Below, piece by piece: positions 34,781 through 43,598 of a stretch of DNA of 64,000 nucleotides. Positions within the stretch are counted from its first letter, which is position 1, and each line of letters opens with the position of its first letter. The position numbers and the translations under genes are program-made. The notes below the pieces were generated by a model that was not told the origin of the DNA, searched no databases, and was given only the letters and a program-made list of their open reading frames with translations. Source of the stretch: Streptomyces sp. NBRC 110035 (lineage in GTDB: Bacteria; Actinomycetota; Actinomycetes; Streptomycetales; Streptomycetaceae); NCBI RefSeq assembly GCF_000829695.1, contig NZ_BBNN01000015.1, forward strand, positions 496,001 through 560,000. Direction: 5' to 3'.

Positions 34781-37111
34781 GTGCGCGCGTTGCTCTTCGC
34801 CGGGCAGGGCAGCCAACGCCGGGGGATGGGAGCCGACCTCTTCGACGCCTTCCCCGACCACTGCGCTCTCGCCGACGACGTCCTCGGCTACTCGATCCGG
34901 GAGCTGTGCCTGGGCGACGACGACAGACTGCGGCTCACCCGCTATGCCCAGCCCGCGCTGTTCACCGTCCACGCGCTCACGTATCTGGCGCAGCGTGCCG
35001 AAAGGGGAGAGCCCGACCTGGTCGCCGGGCACAGCCTCGGCGAACTCAACGCGCTGATGGTGGCCGGAGTCCTGGACTTCGCTACGGGACTGCGCCTGGT
35101 CGCGGAGCGTGGCCGGCTCATGGGCGAGGCCGACGGCGGCTCCATGGCCGCGGTCGTCGGCGCCGGTCTCGCCGAGGTGGAACGCGTGCTTGCCGACTCG
35201 GGCCGGGACGACGTCGAGGTGGCCAACGACAACTCGGCGACGCAGGTGGTGATCTCCGGCGCCCCTGCCGGTGTGTCGGAGGTCTCCCGCCTGCTGAGCG
35301 GGGGAAATCCGGCGCTCCGGTGCGTGCCGCTGCCGGTCAGCGCCGCGTTCCACTCCCGGGACATGGCGTCGGCGGCGCAGCGGTTCGCGGACGTGCTGGC
35401 CGAGGCGCAGCTGGCGCCCCCGAAGCTGCCGGTGATCGCGAACGTGACGGCCGCGCCGTACCCGCCCGCAGAGCCCGTGGCGGCGCTGCTCGGCCGCCAG
35501 ATCCGGTCCCGGGTCCGCTGGCGGGAGACGATGGACCGTCTGCTGGACGTCGGGGTCGACGAGGTGTGGGAGATCGGCCGCGGCCGGACGCTCACCGGTT
35601 TCTGGCGCGAGGCCGACGCAGCCCGCCGGCAACCCGCCGGAGGGGGGCGACCGAGTCCCCGTACCACTGCGGCACCTGTCGGCCATGCGACGGTCCAGCC
35701 GTCGCAGCCCGTCGTTTCCGCGACCCCGCCGGCCGACTCCGTGGCCGCGCATCCCGCGCCGGCGGGGCGGCGAGCCGGCACCGCCCTCGGGTCGGCCCGG
35801 TTCCGTGAGGTCTACCGCACCCGCCACGCCTATGTCGCGGGGTCGATGTACCAAGGCATCGCCTCCACCAACATGGTGATCCAAATGGCGCGGGCCGGCT
35901 TGTTCGGCTTCTTCGGCACCGGGGGACTGTCTCTCGCCCGGATACGGGAGGCGCTGGACGACATCGGACGACGGCTGCCGTCCGGTGCCGGGTACGGCAT
36001 GAACCTGCTGCACGACATGACCGACAGCGTGCTGGAACGCGCCACGGTCGAGCTGTACTTGGAGCGCGGCGTGCGGTACGTCGAGGCTGCGGCGTTCACC
36101 CGGGTCACCGCGCCGCTGGTGCTGTTCCGGGCCAGGGGCGCACATCTCGACGGGGCCGGCCGGCCGGCGGCGGTCAACCAGGTGCTCGCCAAGGTGTCCC
36201 GGCCGGAGGTGGCGCGGCAGTTCCTGGCCCCGCCGCCGCCGGAGCTGCTCGCCCGGCTGCTCGCCGAGGGCGCGTTGACCGGCGAGGAGGCGGCGGTCGC
36301 CGCCCGGCTGCCGGTCGCGTCCGACCTCTGCGTGGAGTCCGATTCGGGCGGGCACACCGACGGCGGAGTCGTGCTCGCCCTGATTCCCACCCTGCTGCGG
36401 CTGCGGGAGAGCCTCTCCGCGTCGGCGGGCGGGGAACCGGTACGGGTCGGCGCGGCGGGAGGCATCGGCACCCCGGAGGCGGTGGCGGCCTGTTTCCTGC
36501 TCGGCGCGGACTTCGTCCTCACCGGCAGCGTCAACCAGTGCAGCCCGCAGGCCGGCACCTCCGACGCGGTGAAGGACCTGCTGGCCGGACTCGACGTGCA
36601 GGACGTCACGTACGCCCCCGCCGGTGACCTGTTCGAGATCGGCTCCCGGGTGCAGGTGGTACGGAGGGGCACGATGTTCGCCGCCCGCGCCAACCAGCTC
36701 TACGAGCTCTACCGCAGACACCACCGGCTGGAGGACATCGACAGCAGGACGCTCGCCACCCTCGAACGCACCTGCTTCCGCAGGCCGTTGGCTGAGGTGT
36801 GGGAGCAGACCGGCCGGTACTACCGGGACACCGGCCGACCGGAGATCGCCCGCGACGCCGAGCGGGACGCGAAACGGCGTATGGCGCTCGTCTTCAAGTG
36901 GTACTTCGCCGAATCGTCACGGGCTGCGCTGGACGGCGCGAAGGACAACGCGGCCAACTTCCAGATCCACTGCGGCCCCGCGATGGGCGCCTTCAACCGT
37001 CTGGTCGAGGGGACCGCGCTGGAGTCGTGGCGGCGGCGCGACGTAGACGCCGTGGCCGACCTGCTGATGACCGGTGCCGCGGAAGTCCTCGCCGCCGCCC
37101 GCGTCCGCTGA
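34781..37111 (+). CDS. Trans-acyltransferase fused to PfaD-type enoylreductase (AT-ER)
   Basis: 776 residues from GTG 34781, which gives the FabD-like N-terminus RALLFAGQGSQRRGMG; an upstream in-frame ATG would overlap the previous gene. AT residues 1-290: AGQGSQ, nucleophile in VAGHSLGELNAL, and SAAFHSRDM, all typical of malonyl-specific ATs. ER residues 330-760: a flavin-dependent TIM barrel of the PfaD/LnmG type (VAGSMYQGIASTNMV, GYGMNLLHD, VAAGGIGTPEAVAACF-like and GADFVLTGSVNQ). It should load malonyl-CoA onto the AT-less modules, and the ER could reduce a double bond in trans. The fusion matches LnmG architecture as I recall it. Confidence 0.95.
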   Translation: MRALLFAGQGSQRRGMGADLFDAFPDHCALADDVLGYSIRELCLGDDDRLRLTRYAQPALFTVHALTYLAQRAERGEPDLVAGHSLGELNALMVAGVLDFATGLRLVAERGRLMGEADGGSMAAVVGAGLAEVERVLADSGRDDVEVANDNSATQVVISGAPAGVSEVSRLLSGGNPALRCVPLPVSAAFHSRDMASAAQRFADVLAEAQLAPPKLPVIANVTAAPYPPAEPVAALLGRQIRSRVRWRETMDRLLDVGVDEVWEIGRGRTLTGFWREADAARRQPAGGGRPSPRTTAAPVGHATVQPSQPVVSATPPADSVAAHPAPAGRRAGTALGSARFREVYRTRHAYVAGSMYQGIASTNMVIQMARAGLFGFFGTGGLSLARIREALDDIGRRLPSGAGYGMNLLHDMTDSVLERATVELYLERGVRYVEAAAFTRVTAPLVLFRARGAHLDGAGRPAAVNQVLAKVSRPEVARQFLAPPPPELLARLLAEGALTGEEAAVAARLPVASDLCVESDSGGHTDGGVVLALIPTLLRLRESLSASAGGEPVRVGAAGGIGTPEAVAACFLLGADFVLTGSVNQCSPQAGTSDAVKDLLAGLDVQDVTYAPAGDLFEIGSRVQVVRRGTMFAARANQLYELYRRHHRLEDIDSRTLATLERTCFRRPLAEVWEQTGRYYRDTGRPEIARDAERDAKRRMALVFKWYFAESSRAALDGAKDNAANFQIHCGPAMGAFNRLVEGTALESWRRRDVDAVADLLMTGAAEVLAAARVR

Positions 37112-37145
37112 TTCACCCACCACCCCCGAGTGAAGGGACCCACCG

Positions 37146-38069
37146 ATGAACGCCTTCCCGCCCGCCGCGGCAACCGCCCAGCACCAGGTGCGCACGCCCC
37201 CGGACAAGACCCTCGACACCGCCTCGGCCGAAGTCGTGCTGTGGCGCTCCGCGCAGATCCGGGCCGGTCACGGCCCCCGCGCCCGCGCCGCCACCCGGGC
37301 CCTGGCGGAGGACTTCAACGAGCGGAACGAGGGCATCGCCACCGCACTCAGCTTCGAGGACGCCTTCGGCACCCGGGGCCGCCTGCACTGGCTGATCCAC
37401 CTGCGCTCCCTGGGGGACTACACCGCGCTGACCCAGCGCGGAGCCGACCGAGGGAGCGGTGTCTTCGGGCGCGACGCCGGCGAGGACGACGGCTGGGAGG
37501 AGCTGTTCGAGGCGGGCAGCGTGCGGGAGACCGTCCTGCTGCCGCACCGCTGGGGCATCTTCGGCACCGCCACCGAGGCGATGGCGCAGCAGGAGACGAC
37601 GCGGCAGGACCTGAACCCGGTCGAGACGGTGGACGGCCGGGCCCGGTTCCAACTGTTGCCGGCCGCGCGGCAGAGCTCGCTGCCCCTCGAGAGCCTGCTC
37701 ACCAGCGCGTCGTCCGGGCTGCTCATGCACCGCACCGCCCAGGTGCACTACGCGTACCGGGCGGAGGCCCGGGTGCTCGTCCGGACGCTCGCCGAGACGT
37801 ACAACCTGAACGCCAAGGGCCGGACCACGGTCCTGCTGTTCGAGGAGGCGTTCGGGCAGATGGACCGCCTCCACATGTTCATCCACATGGCGGACATCGA
37901 GGCATACCAAGAGCTGATGGCGCTGGACGCGAGCCCGGACCCGAGCGCGCCCCGGGCGTCCTACATCCAGGAGTGGATCTCGCCGGAGCGTGGCGGCGGC
38001 ACCTGGGACAAGATCGTCATCCAGGACAGCGCCAGGGACGGTCTGCTGGTGCCCCGGACGTTCGGCTGA
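37146..38069 (+). CDS. Duplicated small-domain protein of unknown function (DUF6039-like), copy 2
   Basis: 307 residues from ATG 37146, preceded by GAAGGGA. It again has two halves: RSAQIRAGHGPRARAATRAL... with SFEDAFGTRGRLHWLIHL, and VHYAYRAEARVLVRTLAETY... with LFEEAFGQMDRLHMFIHM. Both this protein and the one at 33,916 end with a similar motif (SPERGGGTWDKIVIQDSARD here; APEKGGGTGADAFVP there). Conservation of both copies around the AT-ER gene implies a joint role, perhaps as a heterodimer. No catalytic motif is recognised. Confidence 0.7.
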   Translation: MNAFPPAAATAQHQVRTPPDKTLDTASAEVVLWRSAQIRAGHGPRARAATRALAEDFNERNEGIATALSFEDAFGTRGRLHWLIHLRSLGDYTALTQRGADRGSGVFGRDAGEDDGWEELFEAGSVRETVLLPHRWGIFGTATEAMAQQETTRQDLNPVETVDGRARFQLLPAARQSSLPLESLLTSASSGLLMHRTAQVHYAYRAEARVLVRTLAETYNLNAKGRTTVLLFEEAFGQMDRLHMFIHMADIEAYQELMALDASPDPSAPRASYIQEWISPERGGGTWDKIVIQDSARDGLLVPRTFG

Positions 38070-38085
38070 GCGTCAGACACACGCA

Positions 38086-38122
38086 CGCGTCCCCGCTCCG
38101 GGAATCCGGGGCAGGGGACGCG
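38086..38122. terminator. Bidirectional hairpin between convergent genes
   Basis: CGCGTCCCC (38086-38094) pairs with GGGGACGCG (38114-38122), with a GC-rich imperfect inner stem. It separates the + gene ending at 38069 from the - gene ending at 38215. Confidence 0.65.
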
Positions 38123-38214
38123 TACGTGGGTGCGCGGGACGGAACCTCATGGGCGGCGGGTCAGGAACCCGCCGGGACCGGTGGGTCCGGACGGCGGTCG
38201 GCACCGGACGGCGG

Positions 38215-38577
38215 TCAGGCCATCGCGGTGATGCAGAAGGGGTAGCCGACCGGGTCGAGCAGGACTGTCCACTTGCCTTCGCCCGGCTGGTCCTCGGGCT
38301 TGGTGGCGCCCAGTTCCAGGAGTTCGGCCTCGGCCTTGTTCAGGTCCGTGACGCTGAAGTCGATGTGTACGCGATGGGCCGCGTCCGGCCAGGTCGGGGC
38401 TTTGAATCCGTCAATCTTGACGAATCCCATACGCATGCCGTTCTCGCCTGCCAGATATGCCGCCGACTCGCTGGTGAAGATCTTCTGCCAGTCGGTTGCC
38501 CGAGCGTAGAAGTCGGCCAGTGATTCCGGGTCGGGACAACTCAAGGTGATGGCTCCGGGCTGAGTGATCGCTGCCAT
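38215..38577 (-). CDS. VOC-superfamily (glyoxalase/bleomycin-resistance-like) protein
   Basis: 120 residues. The first half reads ITLSCPDPESLADFYARATDW and the second AHRVHIDFSVTDLNKAEAEL, ending in LLDPVGYPFCITAMA. This PVGYPFCI ending is typical of VOC proteins in the bleomycin-resistance branch, which bind drugs without chemistry. It is unrelated in detail to the VOC protein at 31,487. It is divergent from the PIG-L gene, with a 161-bp promoter region between them, and could give self-resistance or act on a thiol adduct. Confidence 0.82.
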   Translation of the reverse strand: MAAITQPGAITLSCPDPESLADFYARATDWQKIFTSESAAYLAGENGMRMGFVKIDGFKAPTWPDAAHRVHIDFSVTDLNKAEAELLELGATKPEDQPGEGKWTVLLDPVGYPFCITAMA

Positions 38578-38738
38578 TAATCCACCCTTTCAGGAATGTG
38601 GTTGGGGGCCGGGATGCCCGCACGCAGTCTTCCACGAAGATGCCACGGCGGGAGCCGAACCAACGATCTTCCGGACTACGTCCCACGGCAGCACACTATT
38701 GAGCATTCGGCGCCTTTGCCCGGCCGTACCGTCGGATC

Positions 38739-39449
38739 ATGACGGATAACCTGGAACGTATGCCCGAGGACTGGGAGAACGCGCTCGTACTGGCCGCGCA
38801 CCCCGACGACGTCGAGTTCGGTTCCGCGGGAGCGGTCGCGGTGTGGACCCGCAAGGGACACGCCGTGTCCTACCTGCTGGCCACTCGCGGCGAAGCGGGG
38901 ATCGACAGCATGCCCCCCGCGCGGGCGGCCGAGGTGCGCGAGACCGAGCAGCGGCAGGCCGCCGCCCAAGTGGGCGTCACTGAAGTGGAGTTCCTCGACC
39001 ACCCCGATGGCGCGGTGCGCGCCGGCGAGGCGCTGCGGAGCGGCCTAGTGGCCGCGATCCGCAGGCTGCGCCCGCAGCTCGTAGTCGTCTTCAACCACCA
39101 TGAGCGCACCGGCACCGGACGGTGGAACGCCCCCGACCACCGCGAGTTCGGGCGATGCGCGCTGGACGCCGTCATGGACGCCGGGAACCGGTGGATACTG
39201 CCGGACGCGGGTGAGCCGTGGTCGGTGAAGTACCTCGCCGTGGCGAACTCTCCCCAGCCCACCCACGCCGTGGACATCTCCACCGGCCTGGACGCCGCCG
39301 TCGCGTCACTCGGAGCTCACGAGACCTACCTCGCGAGCCTGGGATACACCCGGGAAGCTGTGCGGCCCGCCGTCAACGGCCAGGCGCAGGCGACCGGCGC
39401 GCGCTTCGGGGGGGTGCCTGCGGTGGCGTTCGAACTGATCCCCTGCTGA
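38739..39449 (+). CDS. PIG-L/LmbE-family zinc amidase
   Basis: 236 residues from ATG 38739. The zinc motif AHPDD is in ALVLAAHPDDVEFGS and the third ligand region in WNAPDHREFGRCALD. The family deacetylates N-acetylglucosamine compounds and includes MshB and the mycothiol conjugate amidase Mca. In a cluster that probably makes a sulfur-activated, thiol-reactive product, a Mca-like role in cutting mycothiol adducts (detoxification) is an attractive inference; deacetylation of a biosynthetic intermediate is the other possibility. Confidence 0.85.
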   Translation: MTDNLERMPEDWENALVLAAHPDDVEFGSAGAVAVWTRKGHAVSYLLATRGEAGIDSMPPARAAEVRETEQRQAAAQVGVTEVEFLDHPDGAVRAGEALRSGLVAAIRRLRPQLVVVFNHHERTGTGRWNAPDHREFGRCALDAVMDAGNRWILPDAGEPWSVKYLAVANSPQPTHAVDISTGLDAAVASLGAHETYLASLGYTREAVRPAVNGQAQATGARFGGVPAVAFELIPC

Positions 39450-39485
39450 CCGGGTTTCCCCGGCGCCACCGCGGGCCCGGTCCGG

Positions 39486-40235
39486 TCAGACCGGCTTCTC
39501 CGCGGCGGTCAGCCAGCACGACCACGCCTGCCGCCGCACCCGCTGCGGTTCCGGCAGGGCACGCAGCTGCTCCAGGATCGGCGCGACGACCTCCGCCGCC
39601 TGCTCGGGCTCCAGCCGCTGGAGGAACGGCACCTGCCGGTTGGTGATCAGCGCGATGAAGGTGTCGGGGTTCATCCCGCTCTCGTACTCCGGCTCCAGGC
39701 CTTGCCGGAGCAGCCGCAGCCCGGCCGCCTCGGCCGCCGCCCGCACCGCGTCGGGCTCGTCGGGGCGGGCCGGCTGCATCGCCTGAACCTGGCGCAAAAT
39801 AAGCACCAGGTCGTCGGCGTCGGCTACGGGGTCACCGTGGCGTATCACCACCCGGCCGCCGGGCCGCAGCACCCGCGCCGCCTCGGTCAGCACCGCCGTC
39901 ATGTCGGCCATCAGGTGCAGCGCGTGCACGTACACGACGTTGTCCTGCGAGGCGTCGTCGAACGGAAGCGCCATCCCGTCGCCGATCAGCAGCTCGCCGT
40001 CGAAGCGTTTCGCGGCGACGTCGAGCATCGGCTGGGAGACGTCCACGCCGCGCACCGTGCGCCCCAGAGCGGCCAGGCCGGCCGCCACCACACCGGTTCC
40101 CACGCCGACTTCGAGCACCGGGCCGGGGGCGAGATGCGGTGAGATCGTGGCAGCGGTCATGTGTCCGCGCCCCTCACCTCCGCGAGCCGCGTCGTAGTGG
40201 GCGGCGAGCTTGTCGAACTTCACGGAACTGGTCAT
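39486..40235 (-). CDS. Discrete class I SAM-dependent methyltransferase
   Basis: 249 residues from the ATG at 40235, which follows GAGGAAGTGA on its strand; the open frame continues upstream without a ribosome site. Ubie/Methyltransf_11 type: APGPVLEVGVGTGVVAAGLA (motif I), GVDVSQPMLDVA, and motif II around DNVVYVHALHLM. Its C-terminal half should bind the acceptor. Guangnanmycin and weishanmycin clusters, relatives of leinamycin, use a discrete methyltransferase to cap a hydropersulfide; whether this enzyme does so is inference. It is probably co-transcribed with the upstream hydrolase. Confidence 0.85.
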   Translation of the reverse strand: MTSSVKFDKLAAHYDAARGGEGRGHMTAATISPHLAPGPVLEVGVGTGVVAAGLAALGRTVRGVDVSQPMLDVAAKRFDGELLIGDGMALPFDDASQDNVVYVHALHLMADMTAVLTEAARVLRPGGRVVIRHGDPVADADDLVLILRQVQAMQPARPDEPDAVRAAAEAAGLRLLRQGLEPEYESGMNPDTFIALITNRQVPFLQRLEPEQAAEVVAPILEQLRALPEPQRVRRQAWSCWLTAAEKPV

Positions 40236-40311
40236 GGCGTCACTTCCTCGCGGAATGGGGTCATGCCCTCGTGGGCGTACGTATGGGACGAACTGGACGC
40301 CGGAGGCGGGT

Positions 40312-41568
40312 TCACGGGCACGGGGCCCAGCGGATCTCCGCCGGTCCCGTGGCGAGGGGCGCACCGCCCGACGGGTCGTCGAGAAAGGCTCCGCAGACCG
40401 CCGCCACCACCTCGGGGCGGTCGATCATGGTGTAGTGCGTGGCACCGACGAGCTCACCGTGCCGGCCTGCCAGCAGCGGCATCAGCGCCGCCGGCGGTTC
40501 GGGAGCGGCGACCCGGTCGAGGTCCGCGGCCAGGGACAGCAGCGGCGGCAGGCCCGATGCAGGGCCGGGCAGCGGACGTTGCCACAGCTCGGTCAGCTGA
40601 CGGCTGTAGCGGACCAGCGCGTCCGGATCCCGGAACGGGCGGCGCAGTACGGACTCCACGCCCGCCGGGGCACGGGCGAGCACCTCGACGGCCGCGCGCC
40701 CCTCGTCGGCGGGCAGCGGCTCGGGCACGGCGCCGCCGGTGAGCATCCTGAGCGCCCTCTGCGCCCGCCCGGGTCGCGCGGCGACGGAGGCGCACACCGC
40801 GCCCAGATCGCGTTCGTAGGCGGAGCAGGCGTCGCCCGCCGCCCTCGGGTACGAGCCGTGCAGCAGCACCAGCGCCCGGACGGAGGAGGGGCGGCTGTGC
40901 GCGTACTCCAGCGCGATCTGGGCCCCCGAGCACCACCCGACGACGTCGCACGAGGCCGCCCCTTCGGCGTCCAGTACGGCGTCGATGTCGGTCAAATGGC
41001 CGTCGAGCAGCCAGGGTTGTCCCGACGGAGCGGTTTCCCCGGCGTCCCACATCACCAACCGCCGCCCCGGCAGCAGCCGTTCGGCCAGCGGATGCCAGAC
41101 CTCGTCGGTATGCCCCAGGGCGGTGAGCAGCACCAGCATCGGCCCTCGCCCGCCGACCCGGTAGCGCAGGCGGCGGCCCGCGTGCCGTACCACGCGGCGC
41201 TCCAGGGACCGGCCCAGGTGCGCGGCCCGCGCGGCCCGCAGCGCGCCCTGCCGGTCCTGCCGCTGCCGCCATGCCCGCCACGCGCCGGCCGGGACGTGGC
41301 CGGCGGCGCGGCCGGGGTCGACGTCGTCGGTGTCCTCGTCCGGCCGGGTTCGGCGCCGCCGGTCCAGCAGCTCGTCCACAGCCGTGAACGCCGCCGGATC
41401 CGTCGCCGTGAGCGTCACACCGAACGCGTCGGCCACTGCCTCGGCGGCACCCGTCGGCGGGTCGCCCGCCCGCAGCGGGCGCGTGGCGAAGTAGCCGGGC
41501 TCCCGGCGCGTCACCTCCGTGTACGTCCGGTGCACGGCGCACAGGAACGACTCGATGGTCTCGGGCAT
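40312..41568 (-). CDS. Alpha/beta-hydrolase with Cys at the nucleophile position
   Basis: 418 residues. An N-terminal helical extension (about 1-120), rich in Arg, precedes an alpha/beta-hydrolase fold: the strand-turn VVGWCSGAQIAL places Cys where the nucleophile Ser normally stands (G-x-Nuc-x-G), the acid is in LAADLDRVAAPE, and the His in GATHYTMIDRPE. Cys nucleophiles occur in dienelactone hydrolases and some editing thioesterases. In this cluster it could release or edit an intermediate, but no substrate can be read. It is divergent from the ACP gene, with a 129-bp shared promoter region. Confidence 0.8.
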   Translation of the reverse strand: MPETIESFLCAVHRTYTEVTRREPGYFATRPLRAGDPPTGAAEAVADAFGVTLTATDPAAFTAVDELLDRRRRTRPDEDTDDVDPGRAAGHVPAGAWRAWRQRQDRQGALRAARAAHLGRSLERRVVRHAGRRLRYRVGGRGPMLVLLTALGHTDEVWHPLAERLLPGRRLVMWDAGETAPSGQPWLLDGHLTDIDAVLDAEGAASCDVVGWCSGAQIALEYAHSRPSSVRALVLLHGSYPRAAGDACSAYERDLGAVCASVAARPGRAQRALRMLTGGAVPEPLPADEGRAAVEVLARAPAGVESVLRRPFRDPDALVRYSRQLTELWQRPLPGPASGLPPLLSLAADLDRVAAPEPPAALMPLLAGRHGELVGATHYTMIDRPEVVAAVCGAFLDDPSGGAPLATGPAEIRWAPCP

Positions 41569-41697
41569 GGTCCTCCCACTCTCGGCCGCGTTCCGAGCAT
41601 GATCGGACCTTCTTTGCCATGCCGCTCAGTTGTGAGCAGCACGGGCAGCCCGGCACCGGTTCGCTGACAGGCTCACCGAGGGAGAGGGCATCTGGAC

Positions 41698-41943
41698 ATG
41701 ATCGGGTACGAGACCCTGGAGCAGATACTGCGGGCTCAACTGCCTGCGCTGGCGCAGGAGGCGGCGGTTCCCAAGGACCTGCCGCTGGCCACCGTCGGGC
41801 TGGACTCGGTCGCGGCGGTGGTGCTGATGGACACCCTGGAGGACATCCTGGGCGTGACCTTCCCCGACCACACCATCACGCCGACCACGTTCCGCACGCC
41901 GGGCACGCTGTGGGCGGTCGTCGGGCAGCTGGCGAACGGCTGA
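41698..41943 (+). CDS. Discrete acyl/peptidyl carrier protein
   Basis: 81 residues. Four-helix carrier fold with phosphopantetheine Ser in VGLDSVAAVVLMD. The tail (TFPDHTITPTTFRTPGTLWA) resembles carriers that partner discrete adenylating enzymes. The next gene, an adenylation protein, starts 5 nt after its stop, so this carrier most likely receives the activated acid (LnmP-like). It could also be the branching donor ACP, since no other discrete carrier is seen in the window. Confidence 0.9.
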   Translation: MIGYETLEQILRAQLPALAQEAAVPKDLPLATVGLDSVAAVVLMDTLEDILGVTFPDHTITPTTFRTPGTLWAVVGQLANG

Positions 41944-41948
41944 CCGGG

Positions 41949-43526
41949 ATGCCCGCCGACGGATTACTGCTCGACCAGTGGTTCGACCGTGGGCGTTCGC
42001 TCGCCCCCGGCGGACCGGCGCTGCGGGTCGGACAACAGACCCTGACCTACGAGGCGTTGGACCGTGAGGTGTCGGCGCTGGCCGGTCCGCTCGTAGCGGA
42101 CGGGCGGCGCCGGGTGGGCGTCCTGGCCGCCAAGAGCGTGACGGCGTACGGCGGATTCCTGGCCGCCCTGCGCGCCGGCGCCTGTGCTGTCCCGCTCGCC
42201 CCCGACGCGCCGCCGGACCGGCTCACCGCCGTGGCCGCGGCGGCCGGGCTGGACGCGCTGGTGGTGGATGCCACCGGTGCCGCCGCGCTGCCCGCCCTGC
42301 TGCCGCTGCTCGGACCGGGCACCCTCGTCACCGCCGACCTGCCCGAACCGCCCTCCCCGGCCGGCCCCTCCGGGACCGGCCCTCAGGTGCGCAGGCCCGG
42401 GCCGCCCGGCATCGTCCGGGTGCCCGGACGATGCCCCGACGACCTCGCCTACCTGATGTTCACTTCGGGCAGCACGGGGGTGCCCAAGGGGGTGCCGATA
42501 CGGCACCGCAACATCAGTGCCTTCGTGCGTACCGCCCTCGAACGCTACGACTTCGGCCCCGGCGACCGGTTCAGCCAGATCTACGAGCTGACCTTCGACC
42601 TGTCGATGAGCGAGCTGTTTCTCGCCTGGGGCTCCGGCGGCTGCCTCTGCGCCCTCAACCGGCTTCAGGCGCTGGCACCGGCCCGGCTGGCCGGTCAGCA
42701 CATCACCGTCTGGCATGCCACCCCCAGCCTGGCGGCCTCGCTGCGCATCACCGGCCGCCTCGACCCCGGTTGCCTGCCGGACCTCCGTACGACGATCTTC
42801 TGCGGCGAGCCGCTCACCACCGGCACCGCGCGTGCGTGGCGCACGGCAGCTCCCCACTCCGTCATCGACAACCTGTACGGACCGACCGAGGCCAGCGTCG
42901 CCTGTACGGGACATGTCTGGGACGGCGCCGACGACACGCCGGACGACGCCGTCGTGCCGATCGGCGAGCCGTTTCCCGGCGTCCACACCCTCGTCGTCGA
43001 CGAGGACGGCACACCGGCGAGCAGCGGCGAACTCTGCCTGCGCGGCGCACAGGTGTTCAGCGGCTATCTGGACCCTGCCGAGGACGCGCAGAGGTTCCTT
43101 GACCTCGACGGACACCGCTGGTACCGCACCGGCGACCTGGTGCGCCGCGGCCCCGCGGGTATGACCCATCTGGGCCGCTCCGACAGTCAGCTCAAGGTCC
43201 AGGGCTACCGGGTCGAGACGGGGGAGGTCGGCGAGGCCCTGCGCGCCGCCGCCCCGGGCGCGGAGGTGGCCGTCCTCACGGTCGCCGGAGACAGCGGCCC
43301 GCAGCTCGTCGCCTGTCTGATGGGCGGACCGGCCGTCAACCAGGCCGAGGTCCTGCGCCGGGCCGCCCTACGGCTGCCCGCGTACATGCTGCCGCGCCTG
43401 CTGTGGTGGGTGCCGGAGCCCGTCCTCAATGCCAACGGCAAGGTCGATCGTCCCCGTCTGCGCCGGGTCGCCGAACAGCGCCTGGCCTCGATGCAGTCCT
43501 CAGCGCGCCGGCCCGCTCAGATCTGA
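41949..43526 (+). CDS. Discrete adenylation protein, DltA-like amino-acid:carrier ligase
   Basis: 525 residues from ATG 41949; the frame is open further upstream, but that would overlap the carrier gene. ANL superfamily: A3 LMFTSGSTGVPKG, A4 LTFDLSMSELF (Asp of the amine-binding site kept), A5 NLYGPTEASVACTG, A8 SDSQLKVQGYRVETGEVGE, A10 NANGKVDR. The segments VWHATPSLAAS, IFCGEPL and NLYGPTEA follow D-alanine ligase DltA more closely than modular NRPS domains. No condensation, PCP or reductase domain is attached. By analogy with LnmQ it would load an amino acid, perhaps alanine, on the upstream carrier as starter unit. Confidence 0.88.
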   Translation: MPADGLLLDQWFDRGRSLAPGGPALRVGQQTLTYEALDREVSALAGPLVADGRRRVGVLAAKSVTAYGGFLAALRAGACAVPLAPDAPPDRLTAVAAAAGLDALVVDATGAAALPALLPLLGPGTLVTADLPEPPSPAGPSGTGPQVRRPGPPGIVRVPGRCPDDLAYLMFTSGSTGVPKGVPIRHRNISAFVRTALERYDFGPGDRFSQIYELTFDLSMSELFLAWGSGGCLCALNRLQALAPARLAGQHITVWHATPSLAASLRITGRLDPGCLPDLRTTIFCGEPLTTGTARAWRTAAPHSVIDNLYGPTEASVACTGHVWDGADDTPDDAVVPIGEPFPGVHTLVVDEDGTPASSGELCLRGAQVFSGYLDPAEDAQRFLDLDGHRWYRTGDLVRRGPAGMTHLGRSDSQLKVQGYRVETGEVGEALRAAAPGAEVAVLTVAGDSGPQLVACLMGGPAVNQAEVLRRAALRLPAYMLPRLLWWVPEPVLNANGKVDRPRLRRVAEQRLASMQSSARRPAQI

Positions 43527-43598
43527 GCGGGCATCGGCGCCGTCGCCAGTGATGCTGGGCCGGTCCGGGCCCTGCCGGATCGTCCACGGGAGGTAGTC

